Shown: positions 1 to 7,188, counted from the first letter of the stretch. The stretch is DNA of 7,205 nt from Opitutaceae bacterium (GCA_005786775.1 SYDD01000324.1:1-7205); one strand, 5' to 3'. Numbers and translations: made by a program. The notes: a model not told the origin generated them from the letters alone.

Positions 1-2421
1 CAGGAGGATGCGGGCGTGGTGCCCCGGGGCGCGGACGAGCCGGCCGAGCGCCTGGTTCACCTTGGTCATTCCCGGCAGTTGGTACACCCGACGGAAGGCG
101 GCGTTGCGATCGATCCCGCCCTGGATCGCCTCCTCCATCCGTGCCTTCTGCACCGCGTTGACCTCGGGCAGGGCGGGCCCCGCGACGAGGGCGTGGCGGA
201 CGCGGCCGCCCAAGGCATCGATGCCCTCGGCGAAGCTGGAGCCCAGGATCAGGCCGAGGATGTCCCCGCGGTCGAGGGCGGCGGCGATCCACGCCGCTTG
301 CGCGACGAGGTCGAGGCGGCGTGGCTGGAGGGCTAGGGGCAGCTCCACACCGAGTTCCTCGGCCGCCACCCGCACGGCTTCAGCGTACGCGTAGGAGGGA
401 AAGAAGGCCGCGACGGGCCCGGCGGCGCTCCGGTGCAGCGCGTGGAGCGTGGCGGCGGTGGTCCCGTGGTGGCGGCCGCGTTGGTGGAAGGTCGTGTCCA
501 CGCGCAGGTCGCGGGCGACGTCGTAGGCCCCCTCCCGCCACGGCGCGTGGGCTGCGAGGAGCCGCGGGGTGGCGGCGTCCCGCTGCTCCTCCTCGCGCAG
601 GAGGGCGGCGGCGTTGGTGAGCTGCCGGAATAGGCGCCGGGTGTCGCGCTTCGTCAGTTCGCCCAGCCGCTCCGGGGCGGGCGCAGATTCCGGGGCGGAC
701 GCCGTGGCGGGGGGCGCGTCGAGCCCGCAAGCGGCGGCGAAGCCCTCGAGCGGGCTGAGGGTGGCGCTGGCGAACACCACCCCGCCGAAGCCGCGCAGCA
801 GGGCTCCGATCGGTCCGGCGGCGTCGAGGCAGGTGAGGACGAGGCGGCCCTTTTCGGGGCTCCACCAGAGGCGTGGCGGCGCCGCGGGATCCTCGAGCGC
901 GTCGATCAGGGCCGGGACCTCCCACAGGGCTGCGCTCGCGGTCGGACCAAGGGCCGCGAAATCCACCCCGCTGCCCCGTAGTGCGGCGGCGATCTCCCCG
1001 AGCAGGTGGCGGGCGTCGTCCTCGTCGTGGGCGGGGAGCGCGTCCCGCTTGGGTAGGCGGTGTAGGAAGTGACACCAGTGCTCCCACGCGTGGACAAGGG
1101 CCGCGCCCGGTCGCACGCGGTGGAGTTCCTCGCGCACCCCGAACGCGTCCGCCGCGGCGCAGGCGTGGGACAGGGCATCGGCGGCACGGGCGGGGAGGTT
1201 GTGCGCCTCGTCGACCACCAGCAGCGTGCGGGCTGGGTCGTACCCCGGCTGGTCGGCGAAGAGCCCGCGGCTGCGCGGGGCGAACACGTAATTGTAGTCC
1301 CCGATCCAGACGTCGTGGAACGCGAGGGCGGTGCGGGTGATCTCGTAGGGGCAGATCCCGGCGTCCCGGCCGGCCGCGCGCAGGGCCTCCACGTCCCGGG
1401 CGTGCCGCTCGTCGAGGTGGAAGCGCGAGAGTCCCGCCCGCTCCCAGCGGAGCGCGGTATCAGCCAGATGCGGGCAGACGTCGCGGACGCAGTGGAAGAC
1501 GGGATTGATGCAGTGCTCGGCCTTGTTGCGGACGTGCCAGACCGCGACCGGCGGGCCCGCCGCGGGGCCGCCGTCGGGGGGGCGCATCGCCGCGAGGGTC
1601 TGGACCACCTGCAGTTGCCCGGTGGCCTTGCTGGTCAGGTAGAGGAGGCGGTCAAAGTGCCCGGTGCGGAGCTGGCCGAGCGCGAATTCCAGCAGAACGC
1701 CCGTCTTGCCGAAGCCGGTCGGGGCCTCGAGGCACACCAGCGGGTGGTGGCTGAAGAGCGCGGTGAGCTCGGCGACGGTGCGCTCCTGGCCCGGCCGGGG
1801 CGTGGCGAAGGCGGGTTGGAAACGGAGCGTGCGCAGGCGGGTCCGCGCGCGGAGACGCAGCTCGAGGAAGTCGGCCACGCGGTCCAGCTGGGCGCGGAAC
1901 GCCGCCTCGTCCGCCGGGTCGAGCGGGACGGTCTGGAGCAGGCCGGTGCCGGCCTCGACGAACACGAGTTCCGCGGCGGACGCGGCCGGCAGGGGCGGCT
2001 CCTCCGGGGCGGGCGCGGCGAGGCCGAGCCGCAGCAGAGCGGCGTAGGTCGCGAGCTGCACGAAATACGCGGGGTGCTCCGCGCGGAGCTCGGCCGGGTC
2101 GGCGGGCAGGGGCCGCAGGACCGACTTGATCTCGCGGAGGATGGCGCCCGCGGGGCCGGGCAGCAGCTGGTCGACTCGGCCCGTCAGCGTGAGGCGCCAG
2201 CCGCGGTGGACCAGCGTGCCGCCGATGCCCACCTCGAAGCGGGCGGCGGGCCCGTGCGCCGTGGCGGCGCGGGCGCGGAGCTCCTGGTGCCAGCGGGTCC
2301 CAAGCTGCGCGCGCCAGAGGCCGCCGCCCCCCTCGGATCCCCCGGTCGGCGGGCCGGCGGTGAACCCGGAGAACTCCCCCGCGCCCAGCGCGGCGGAGCG
2401 TTGGTCGAGGTCAAAGGTCAC
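1..2421 (-). CDS. PD-(D/E)XK nuclease fused to a DinG/XPD-type Fe-S DNA helicase, C-terminus cut by window edge
   Basis: The frame is open from a GTG at 2421 to the left edge (807 codons, no stop), so the C-terminus is missing. Residues 1-150 carry a RecB/Cas4-like nuclease core: GTRWH (H45), GRVDQL (D84), EIKS (E97, K99) and QLATY (Q122, Y126). An SF2 helicase of the DinG/XPD (Rad3) family follows: PRPGQE (Q-motif, about 208-213), Walker A APTGFGKT (233-240), four likely Fe-S cysteines (C304, C311, C316, C357), DEAH (404-407), SATL (552-555), FFPSY (about 673-677), SFAEGID (motif V, about 729-735) and QALGRLVR (motif VI, about 790-797). Family knowledge predicts 5'-3' ATP-dependent DNA unwinding, with the nuclease cutting the single strand. 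The nuclease half has no cysteines, so it lacks the Cas4/AddB/Dna2 Fe-S cluster. The GTG overlaps the recO stop as GTGA, with no Shine-Dalgarno, which suggests translational coupling. A role in end resection or repair with RecO is inferred. Confidence 0.9.
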   Translation of the reverse strand, partial: MTFDLDQRSAALGAGEFSGFTAGPPTGGSEGGGGLWRAQLGTRWHQELRARAATAHGPAARFEVGIGGTLVHRGWRLTLTGRVDQLLPGPAGAILREIKSVLRPLPADPAELRAEHPAYFVQLATYAALLRLGLAAPAPEEPPLPAASAAELVFVEAGTGLLQTVPLDPADEAAFRAQLDRVADFLELRLRARTRLRTLRFQPAFATPRPGQERTVAELTALFSHHPLVCLEAPTGFGKTGVLLEFALGQLRTGHFDRLLYLTSKATGQLQVVQTLAAMRPPDGGPAAGPPVAVWHVRNKAEHCINPVFHCVRDVCPHLADTALRWERAGLSRFHLDERHARDVEALRAAGRDAGICPYEITRTALAFHDVWIGDYNYVFAPRSRGLFADQPGYDPARTLLVVDEAHNLPARAADALSHACAAADAFGVREELHRVRPGAALVHAWEHWCHFLHRLPKRDALPAHDEDDARHLLGEIAAALRGSGVDFAALGPTASAALWEVPALIDALEDPAAPPRLWWSPEKGRLVLTCLDAAGPIGALLRGFGGVVFASATLSPLEGFAAACGLDAPPATASAPESAPAPERLGELTKRDTRRLFRQLTNAAALLREEEQRDAATPRLLAAHAPWREGAYDVARDLRVDTTFHQRGRHHGTTAATLHALHRSAAGPVAAFFPSYAYAEAVRVAAEELGVELPLALQPRRLDLVAQAAWIAAALDRGDILGLILGSSFAEGIDALGGRVRHALVAGPALPEVNAVQKARMEEAIQGGIDRNAAFRRVYQLPGMTKVNQALGRLVRAPGHHARILL
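2418..2421 (-). other. GTGA stop/start overlap between recO and the helicase gene
   Basis: The recO stop TGA (2420-2418) shares bases with the helicase start GTG (2421-2419). No purine-rich ribosome binding site precedes the GTG, so terminating ribosomes probably re-initiate here. The overlap decides the helicase start, because the nuclease motifs begin only about 40 codons further on. Confidence 0.75.
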
Positions 2422-3047
2422 GGCTCTGCGGGCGGCAGGATCTCGGTGTGCCCCCGCAGGTAGTGCTCTAGCCGGCCGAGCAGGCGGTCGACCTCCTCCG
2501 GCAGCGCGGTCTGCGCGGCGAGCGGCTGGTTGAGCAGGTGCACGACCGTCGCACGGTCGGCGGGGGGCAGGGTGGGGAACCACTGTTCCCGCACGGGGTG
2601 CCCCTCGTCCCGCGCGAACCGGTAGAGGGCCTTGAGGTAGACAATATCGGGCCGCGCCCCGGCGTCGAACGCGGCGAGGGCGGTCGCGAGCAAAGCGCCC
2701 ACGGCCGCGCGGTCCTCCTCCGCCACGGGGTGCCGGTCCACCAGCGTGGCGAGGGCGGAGGCGCGCCGCAGCGTCTCGTAGCCTCGGCCGATGCCGGTGT
2801 GGCGCCGGACGATGACCGCCCCGCGCACGAACCAGGTCCGGCCCGCGCGGCCGCCCTCCAGTTCCAGCGCGGCCTCGTCGAAGAGGTCCAGCGGGGGCAG
2901 CGTGGCGGCGGCGCCGCCCCGGGGGGCGCGTTGCATCAGGTGCAGGGCGCCGTGTTCCGGGGAGAAGGCCCCGTGCGCGAGGTAGCCGTCCTTCGCCGGG
3001 CGGCGGGTGAGCACGAACGCCGTGGTCTGGAGGCTCGGCCCGGGCAC
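2418..3047 (-). CDS. recO: RecO-like DNA repair protein, short and without zinc-finger cysteines
   Basis: This 209-residue protein begins at a GTG, 10 bases after the DUF502 stop. The N-terminus resembles the RecO OB-fold: residues 8-14 (TTAFVLT) form the first strand, and GAFSPEHGAL (26-35) matches the RecO 'lfT-eHG-l' signature. The rest is mainly helical (about 90-205), as in the RecO C-terminal domain. RecO binds single-stranded DNA and SSB, and with RecR helps load RecA at gaps. The protein is shorter than the usual 240 or so residues and contains no cysteine at all, so the four-Cys zinc motif found in many RecO proteins is absent. Position supports the call: recO lies downstream of ybeY in many bacteria, and here it is coupled to a repair helicase-nuclease. 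The family is divergent and the assignment rests on a short N-terminal signature plus context; otherwise it would be a hypothetical protein. Confidence 0.66.
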   Translation of the reverse strand: MPGPSLQTTAFVLTRRPAKDGYLAHGAFSPEHGALHLMQRAPRGGAAATLPPLDLFDEAALELEGGRAGRTWFVRGAVIVRRHTGIGRGYETLRRASALATLVDRHPVAEEDRAAVGALLATALAAFDAGARPDIVYLKALYRFARDEGHPVREQWFPTLPPADRATVVHLLNQPLAAQTALPEEVDRLLGRLEHYLRGHTEILPPAEP

Positions 3048-3057
3048 CGCGGGGAGT

Positions 3058-3720
3058 TCAAGGCGCCGGGGCGGGCGCAGGCTCGGGCGGCGTGACCGCG
3101 CCGCCGGAGAGGATCATCTTCATCCCGTCGCCGACGCTCATCTCGAGCTCCACGATCTCGGCGCGCGGCAGCATTAGCAGGAACCCGCTGGTCGGGTTCG
3201 GGGTGGTGGGCACGAAGACCGTCCAGAGCTCGCCGGCGCCCGCCCGCCGTTGGGGCTCGGCCTGCGCGCGGTTGGTGAGGAAGCCGATCGTCCAGCAGCC
3301 GGGCCGCGGGTACTGCACCAGCACCACCTGGCTGAACAGGTTGCGGTTCTGCGACCCGAAGGTGGCCACGATCTGCCGCACCGCGTTGTACACGGCCCCG
3401 ACGCCCGGGATCCGCTGGATGGTGCGTTCCGCGAGGGCCCAGAAGAACTTGCCGAGCACGTAATTGGAGAAGAACCCGAAGAGGGTCACGAGCACCACCA
3501 CGACCGCCGTCGCGAGCAGGTCCCACAGCAGCGGCGCGCCCTCGAGCGCCCGCGGGATCAGGCCCTCGTACAGCGGCCGGAAACTGCCGCCCACGAGGTC
3601 GACGACCTTTCGGAAGGCCCAGACCGTCACGACCAGGGGCGCCAGCAGCAGCACGCCCGAAAGGAAGGCGTTGCGGCAGGCGACAAGGCGGGAGGGACGC
3701 GGCAGCGGTTCGACTTGCAT
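3058..3720 (-). CDS. DUF502 family inner-membrane protein
   Basis: The protein has 220 residues with the ATG at 3720. Two hydrophobic helices are visible, about residues 18-43 (FLSGVLLLAPLVVTVW core) and 63-90 (LLATAVVVVLVTLFGFF core). A soluble part follows with the family's typical stretches: RIPGVGAVYNAVRQI (103-117), PTTPNPTSGF (171-180) and SVGDGMKMILSGG (195-207). The tail is a Pro-Ala run (VTPPEPAPAPAP). DUF502 proteins are widespread in bacteria and related to plant COV-type membrane proteins; their biochemical role is not established. The same frame stays open upstream to an ATG at 3813 inside ybeY, but that extra stretch is low-complexity Arg/Ala/Pro, so the 3720 start directly before the family's N-terminus is preferred. 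No Shine-Dalgarno precedes it. It follows ybeY after 55 bases. Confidence 0.88.
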   Translation of the reverse strand: MQVEPLPRPSRLVACRNAFLSGVLLLAPLVVTVWAFRKVVDLVGGSFRPLYEGLIPRALEGAPLLWDLLATAVVVVLVTLFGFFSNYVLGKFFWALAERTIQRIPGVGAVYNAVRQIVATFGSQNRNLFSQVVLVQYPRPGCWTIGFLTNRAQAEPQRRAGAGELWTVFVPTTPNPTSGFLLMLPRAEIVELEMSVGDGMKMILSGGAVTPPEPAPAPAP

Positions 3721-3775
3721 TGGGGGAGGTCTCGCAGGGCCGTCCGGCGCAGGCAATGCAAAGGCGCGCGCCGCG
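3721..3775. other. 55-base gap between ybeY and the DUF502 gene
   Basis: This is the only intergenic stretch in the window longer than a few bases. It is GC-rich, with an alternating GC run just after the ybeY stop. I see no T-tract terminator and no convincing -35/-10 pair. It may simply be an untranslated spacer, or part of a longer DUF502 N-terminus if the upstream ATG were used. Confidence 0.5.
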
Positions 3776-4261
3776 CTAGCGCCGCCAGCCGAATTGCGGG
3801 AGCGCCGACGCATCCTTCAGGAGCCGCAGCGCCCGGGCCTCCGCCCGCCGCATCGCGCGCTTGCGGCGCGGCTCGAGGTCGTCGTGCCCGGCGAGGTGCA
3901 GCCAGCCGTGCACGAGATAGAGGGTCAGTTCCGCCCCGAGGTCTGTTTTCAGCTCTCGCGCGCAGCGGGCCGCGGTGTCCGCGGAGACGCAGATCTCCCC
4001 GCTGTTCCCCAGCGCCGGGTCGGCGGCGAAGGTGATGACGTCGGTTGTGGTCGGGTCGTCGAGGAACCGGTCGTGCAGGGCGGCGAGGGCATCGTCAGTG
4101 AGGAACGCCACCGAGAGTTCCCCCACGGGGGGCGGCGTGCCTGGTTCTGGGGTGAAGCGCGCGTAGGCGCCGTCCAGCACTGTGACGGCGCGCCGGACGG
4201 ACGCCCGGTCCACCCGCAGGCGCGGGTGTCGATTGGCAATCATGCAGGTCCGGGGAGTCAT
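3776..4261 (-). CDS. ybeY: Endoribonuclease YbeY (rRNA maturation factor)
   Basis: The 161-residue protein is of normal family length. YbeY is a metal-dependent single-strand endoribonuclease acting in 16S rRNA 3'-end maturation and 70S ribosome quality control. Visible marks are SVAFLTDD (50-57), the TTTDVITF segment (71-78; family TDVLSF), SGEICVSADTA (87-97) and the metal site HGWLHLAGHDD (118-128). H118 and H122 match the first two ligands of H-x3-H-x5-H. The third His is Asp (D128), with an extra His at 126. From memory, Bacteroidota YbeY proteins also carry Asp there, so this need not mean loss of function. The ATG at 4261 overlaps the upstream stop as ATGA. A second ATG at 4243 (residue 7) is also possible, and neither has a Shine-Dalgarno. 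Its place next to phoH (ybeZ in E. coli) and pgpH is the classic context. Confidence 0.93.
   Translation of the reverse strand: MTPRTCMIANRHPRLRVDRASVRRAVTVLDGAYARFTPEPGTPPPVGELSVAFLTDDALAALHDRFLDDPTTTDVITFAADPALGNSGEICVSADTAARCARELKTDLGAELTLYLVHGWLHLAGHDDLEPRRKRAMRRAEARALRLLKDASALPQFGWRR
4258..4261 (-). other. ATGA stop/start overlap between the HD phosphohydrolase gene and ybeY
   Basis: The TGA of the HD gene (4260-4258) overlaps the first ATG of ybeY (4261-4259). This supports translational coupling and favours the 4261 start over the internal ATG at 4243. Confidence 0.7.
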
Positions 4262-6588
4262 CCGGTGGGGGTGCCCCGGCCGCCGGGTTCGGCGGCCGGC
4301 GGGTAGGCGACGCGCGCGTGGAGCATGTTCTGGAGGGTAAACTGGAAGCTGCCCCGGACGCGCGCGAGTTCTTCGAAGGTCAGCGGCGCCTCGTCCAGCT
4401 GGCCGTCGCCCACGCGTTCCGCCACGACCCGCTGGATGACCTGCGAGAGGTCGTCCGGACTGGGCTGGCGGAGCGAACGCGCGGCGGCCTCGACGCCGTC
4501 GGCGAGCATGATGATGGCGGCCTCGCGGGTCTGCGGCCGCGGGCCCTCGTAGCGGAAGTCGGCCTCCGCCGGCGGTGGCTCCCCGCGGGCCCGCGCTGCC
4601 TCGAGGGCCCGCTGGTGAAAGTAGCGGACGAGGGTGGTCCCGTGGTGCTGGCGGATGACATCCGCCACGGCGCGTGGCAGTCGATGCCGATCGGCGAGCT
4701 CGACTCCGTCGGGCACGTGGCGCCGGATGAGGCGAGCGGACTCCGCGGGGGCGAGTCCCGTGTGGAGGTTGGCGCGGTCCCGCTGGTTCTCGCTGAAGCA
4801 GGCGGGGCGTTCGGTCTTGCCCACGTCGTGGAAAAGCGCCGCCACCCGTGCCACTAGCGGGTTAGCACCGACAGCTCCGGCCGCGTTCTCCGCCAGCTGG
4901 GCCACCACGAGCGAATGGTGGTAGGTGCCGGGCGCCTCGAGCTGCATCCGCCGAAGGAGGGGATGGTTGAAGTCAGTCAGTTCCAGCAGGGTGATGTCGG
5001 TCGTCCGCTTGAAGAGGCTTTCGAGCACGGGCAGCAGCCCGACCACCCCCACGCCGGTGAGCAGGCCGGCACCGAGGCCGGCGATCATCTGGCGGCCGAG
5101 CGTCTCCAGCGGGGTCTGGTCGGCGAGCCCGATCAGCGCTGCCGCCGCCGCCATCGTGAGTCCGCCCATCCCCCCCGCCCGCACCACCGCGCCCCGGCCG
5201 CGCGCCTCGCGGCCTGCATGGATCGCGACGAGGGAGGCGAGAAAAGTCAGCACGAGCAGGTCGAGGCGGTTGCCGTAGATCACGCCGGTGAAGATCGAGA
5301 CCAGCAGGGCCATGAAGATCCCCGAGCCGGCGTCGATCAGGATGGCCACGAGCAGCGGTGCGAGGGCGGTCGGCGCCACGTAGGGCAAAGTGGAACCCCA
5401 GGCCTCATCCCGCAGGAAGAATTCCGCCCCACCAAGCGAGTAGTTCGCGCGGACCAGGGCCAGGTTCGCGATCACCACTAGCGCGAGCAGGCCAAGGCGG
5501 GCATTACTCCGCAGGGTCTCCGCATCCTCGATTCGGATGTAAATCAGCGAGGCGATCACCATCGCCACCACCAGCAGGACCCGGCCCAGCAGCGTAAGCC
5601 CCTCCTGCGTGGCCGCGTCCGCGTGCTCGCGTACGTAGTTGCGGTGTGCGTTCAGCAGCTCGAAGACCTCCGGCGTCACTTTGTCCCCCGGTTCCACCAG
5701 AGTCTGCCCCTGCACGACGCGGACGGTGACGGGCCGGAGGGCCTGGCTGACGGCCTCTTCGCGCGCCGCGGTCGCCAAGCGGTCGAAGACCAAGTTGGGC
5801 GTTACGCCAAATCGGAAAAGGCGGAACACAGCCTGCGCCGCCGCCCGTGGCACTTGGTCCCCCGCGAGGCTGCCCCGAAGGACGGCGAGCGCGTCCTCGA
5901 GAGACTGCACCGGCTGGGAGGAGGCAGTGTCGTCGGACCGCCGAACCTGAAAGGCGACGAGGCCATCGGCGCCGGTGCCCCCGAGGGACGCGTCGGCCAC
6001 GCCCTGGGCGTAGATGTCGCGCAGGGCCCGCAGGCCCTCGTCGAAGAGGGCCGCCCGCGTGCCCGCGTCCCCCGCGCCGAGCACGGCCGCGATGTCCTCC
6101 GGCGCGGCATGGTAGGGGCCGTGGGCGTTGAAAGCGCTGGCGATCCGCGCCAACTCGGGTTGGAAGCGCAACAGCGCCGCGGCGGCGTCCCCGGGGTACG
6201 TCCGCTCAAACTCTGCCAGTTGCGGGAGGATCAGTTTTGCCGCCGCCTCGAAGCGCCGCAGCGGCTCGGGGTCGAGGCGGTAGATGGGCGGCACGCGGTT
6301 CCGGTACTGCTCGCGGGCGGCTCGGGTCTTCTCCACGCTTTCGTAGCCGAACGAGGCCTGCGCTACCACGCGGGCCGTCGCGGGCTGGTTCAGTCGCAAG
6401 GGGGCGTCCAATGTTGTGAGCCCGGCGGAGCTCACCAAGACGATGGCGGCCACGGTGAGAATGAAAATCAGGGCCGCGACCAACCGGCTGCGGTCGAGAA
6501 AATCGGTCCAACTGGCGCGGGCGCCGGTCCCCGCGGCGGGGCCGCCGAGCCCGGCGAACAGGCGCTGCCAGAAGGAAGGGTTGGACAT
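4258..6588 (-). CDS. pgpH: Membrane HD phosphohydrolase of the PgpH/YqfF type, probable cyclic-di-AMP phosphodiesterase
   Basis: The protein has 776 residues in the family's three-part order. One membrane helix at about 36-56 leads to an extracytoplasmic 7TMR-HDED domain (about 57-330). Seven hydrophobic segments follow (about 331-352, 363-380, 398-419, 421-438, 442-457, 472-489, 500-522), then a cytoplasmic HD domain (about 540-740). The HD part keeps the signature: NHPLLRRMQLEAPGTYHHS (541-559), GANPLVARVAALFHDVGKTE (574-593), SENQ, RRHVPDGVELA (622-632), RQHHGTT (646-652) and LADGVEA (695-701). Likely metal ligands are H558, H587, D588, H624, H648 or H649, and D697. Listeria PgpH hydrolyses c-di-AMP to pApA; that substrate here is inferred from homology. 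It starts 3 bases after the PhoH stop and overlaps ybeY. There is no Shine-Dalgarno. A second c-di-NMP substrate cannot be excluded. Confidence 0.92.
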   Translation of the reverse strand: MSNPSFWQRLFAGLGGPAAGTGARASWTDFLDRSRLVAALIFILTVAAIVLVSSAGLTTLDAPLRLNQPATARVVAQASFGYESVEKTRAAREQYRNRVPPIYRLDPEPLRRFEAAAKLILPQLAEFERTYPGDAAAALLRFQPELARIASAFNAHGPYHAAPEDIAAVLGAGDAGTRAALFDEGLRALRDIYAQGVADASLGGTGADGLVAFQVRRSDDTASSQPVQSLEDALAVLRGSLAGDQVPRAAAQAVFRLFRFGVTPNLVFDRLATAAREEAVSQALRPVTVRVVQGQTLVEPGDKVTPEVFELLNAHRNYVREHADAATQEGLTLLGRVLLVVAMVIASLIYIRIEDAETLRSNARLGLLALVVIANLALVRANYSLGGAEFFLRDEAWGSTLPYVAPTALAPLLVAILIDAGSGIFMALLVSIFTGVIYGNRLDLLVLTFLASLVAIHAGREARGRGAVVRAGGMGGLTMAAAAALIGLADQTPLETLGRQMIAGLGAGLLTGVGVVGLLPVLESLFKRTTDITLLELTDFNHPLLRRMQLEAPGTYHHSLVVAQLAENAAGAVGANPLVARVAALFHDVGKTERPACFSENQRDRANLHTGLAPAESARLIRRHVPDGVELADRHRLPRAVADVIRQHHGTTLVRYFHQRALEAARARGEPPPAEADFRYEGPRPQTREAAIIMLADGVEAAARSLRQPSPDDLSQVIQRVVAERVGDGQLDEAPLTFEELARVRGSFQFTLQNMLHARVAYPPAAEPGGRGTPTG

Positions 6589-6591
6589 CGG

Positions 6592-7188
6592 TCAGGTGGC
6601 GCCCGGGCCGGGAGCTCGGTAGGCCTCGTAGGCGGCAATGATCCGCTGCACCAGCGGGTGGCGCACCACGTCGGCGCCGCTGAAGGTGTGGAAGTCGATA
6701 CCGGGGATGCCCGCCAGGATGTGGCGCACCTCGAGCAGTCCACTCGCCTTCGCTTTGGGGAGGTCGATCTGGGTGATGTCACCGGTGACGACCATCCGCG
6801 ACTCCTCTCCAAGGCGGGTCAGGAACATCATCATCTGCTCCGGCGTGGTGTTCTGGGCCTCTTCGAGGATGATGAACGCGCGGGAGAGGGTCCGGCCCCG
6901 CATGTAGGCCAGCGGGGCAATCTCGATCACCCCCTTCTCGCTGAGGCGGGCGACGTCCTCGGCGTCTAACATGTCGTGGAGGGCGTCGTACAGGGGGCGG
7001 AGGTAGGGAAGAATCTTCTCGCGGAGATCGCCGGGTAGGAACCCGAGGGCCTCGCCGGCCTCGACCGCGGGCCGGGGGAGGCTGATGCGCTCAACCTGGT
7101 TCTGCAGGAGCGCGCTCACCGCCGCCCTGCGACCCGACGGGTTCAACCTCGGCTTCAACCTCGGAGCGGGCGTCGCTGGCGGCAGCAT
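6592..7188 (-). CDS. phoH: PhoH/YbeZ-family ATPase lacking its N-terminal domain and Walker A (truncated, remodelled or chimeric)
   Basis: This 198-residue frame matches the second half of PhoH/YbeZ proteins: AAVSALLQNQVERI (22-35), RPAVEAGEALGFLPGDL (39-55), PYLRPLYDAL (61-70), IEIAPLAYMRGRT (88-100), EEAQNTT (109-115), TGDITQIDLP (135-144) and DVVRHPLVQRI (173-183). PhoH proteins are RNA-associated P-loop ATPases that partner YbeY, and normally run to about 320-350 residues. Here the KH-like N-terminal part and the Walker A GPAGTGKT are missing. Homology begins near residue 22, preceded by unrelated, Pro/Arg-rich sequence. An in-frame TGA at 7194-7192 closes the frame upstream, so this is not just an edge cut. 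The Walker B Asp is Glu (E109, codon GAA), and LPRPAV replaces the usual LTRPAV. A strong Shine-Dalgarno lies before the ATG. It may be a pseudogene, a genuine short variant, or a chimeric sequence end. Confidence 0.8.
   Translation of the reverse strand: MLPPATPAPRLKPRLNPSGRRAAVSALLQNQVERISLPRPAVEAGEALGFLPGDLREKILPYLRPLYDALHDMLDAEDVARLSEKGVIEIAPLAYMRGRTLSRAFIILEEAQNTTPEQMMMFLTRLGEESRMVVTGDITQIDLPKAKASGLLEVRHILAGIPGIDFHTFSGADVVRHPLVQRIIAAYEAYRAPGPGAT
7142..7165. repeat. 12-base tandem duplication at the 5' end of the phoH frame
   Basis: Two adjacent 12-base units, TTCAACCTCGGC and TTCAACCTCGGA on the plus strand, differ only in the last base. They lie in the part of the phoH frame that does not match PhoH proteins and encode the repeated Arg-Leu-Lys/Asn-Pro pattern there. 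In another frame they read Glu-Val-Glu-Ala-Glu-Val-Glu-Pro. Confidence 0.7.

Noticed and set aside
380..1087. Minus-strand open frame of 235 codons inside the helicase region
   Set aside because: It is an alternative frame of the helicase, Arg/Pro-rich and without motifs, while the helicase frame carries motif III to VI residues across the same bases.
1069..2463. Long open frame on the plus strand (464 codons)
   Set aside because: It lies antisense to the nuclease-helicase, has no recognisable domain, and is rich in Arg, Gly, Glu and Ala as expected from high-GC shadow frames.
3721..3775. Possible promoter or terminator between ybeY and the DUF502 gene
   Set aside because: There is no T-tract, no clear hairpin with a tail, and no convincing -35/-10 pair in the GC-rich spacer.
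3721..3813. Longer DUF502 start at the ATG at 3813 inside ybeY
   Set aside because: The added 31 residues are low-complexity Arg/Ala/Pro and would require a 38-base overlap with ybeY; the ATG at 3720 fits the family N-terminus.
5623..6969. Long open frame on the plus strand (448 codons)
   Set aside because: It is antisense to the HD phosphohydrolase and PhoH, both clearly coding by motif, and its composition is that of a GC-driven shadow.
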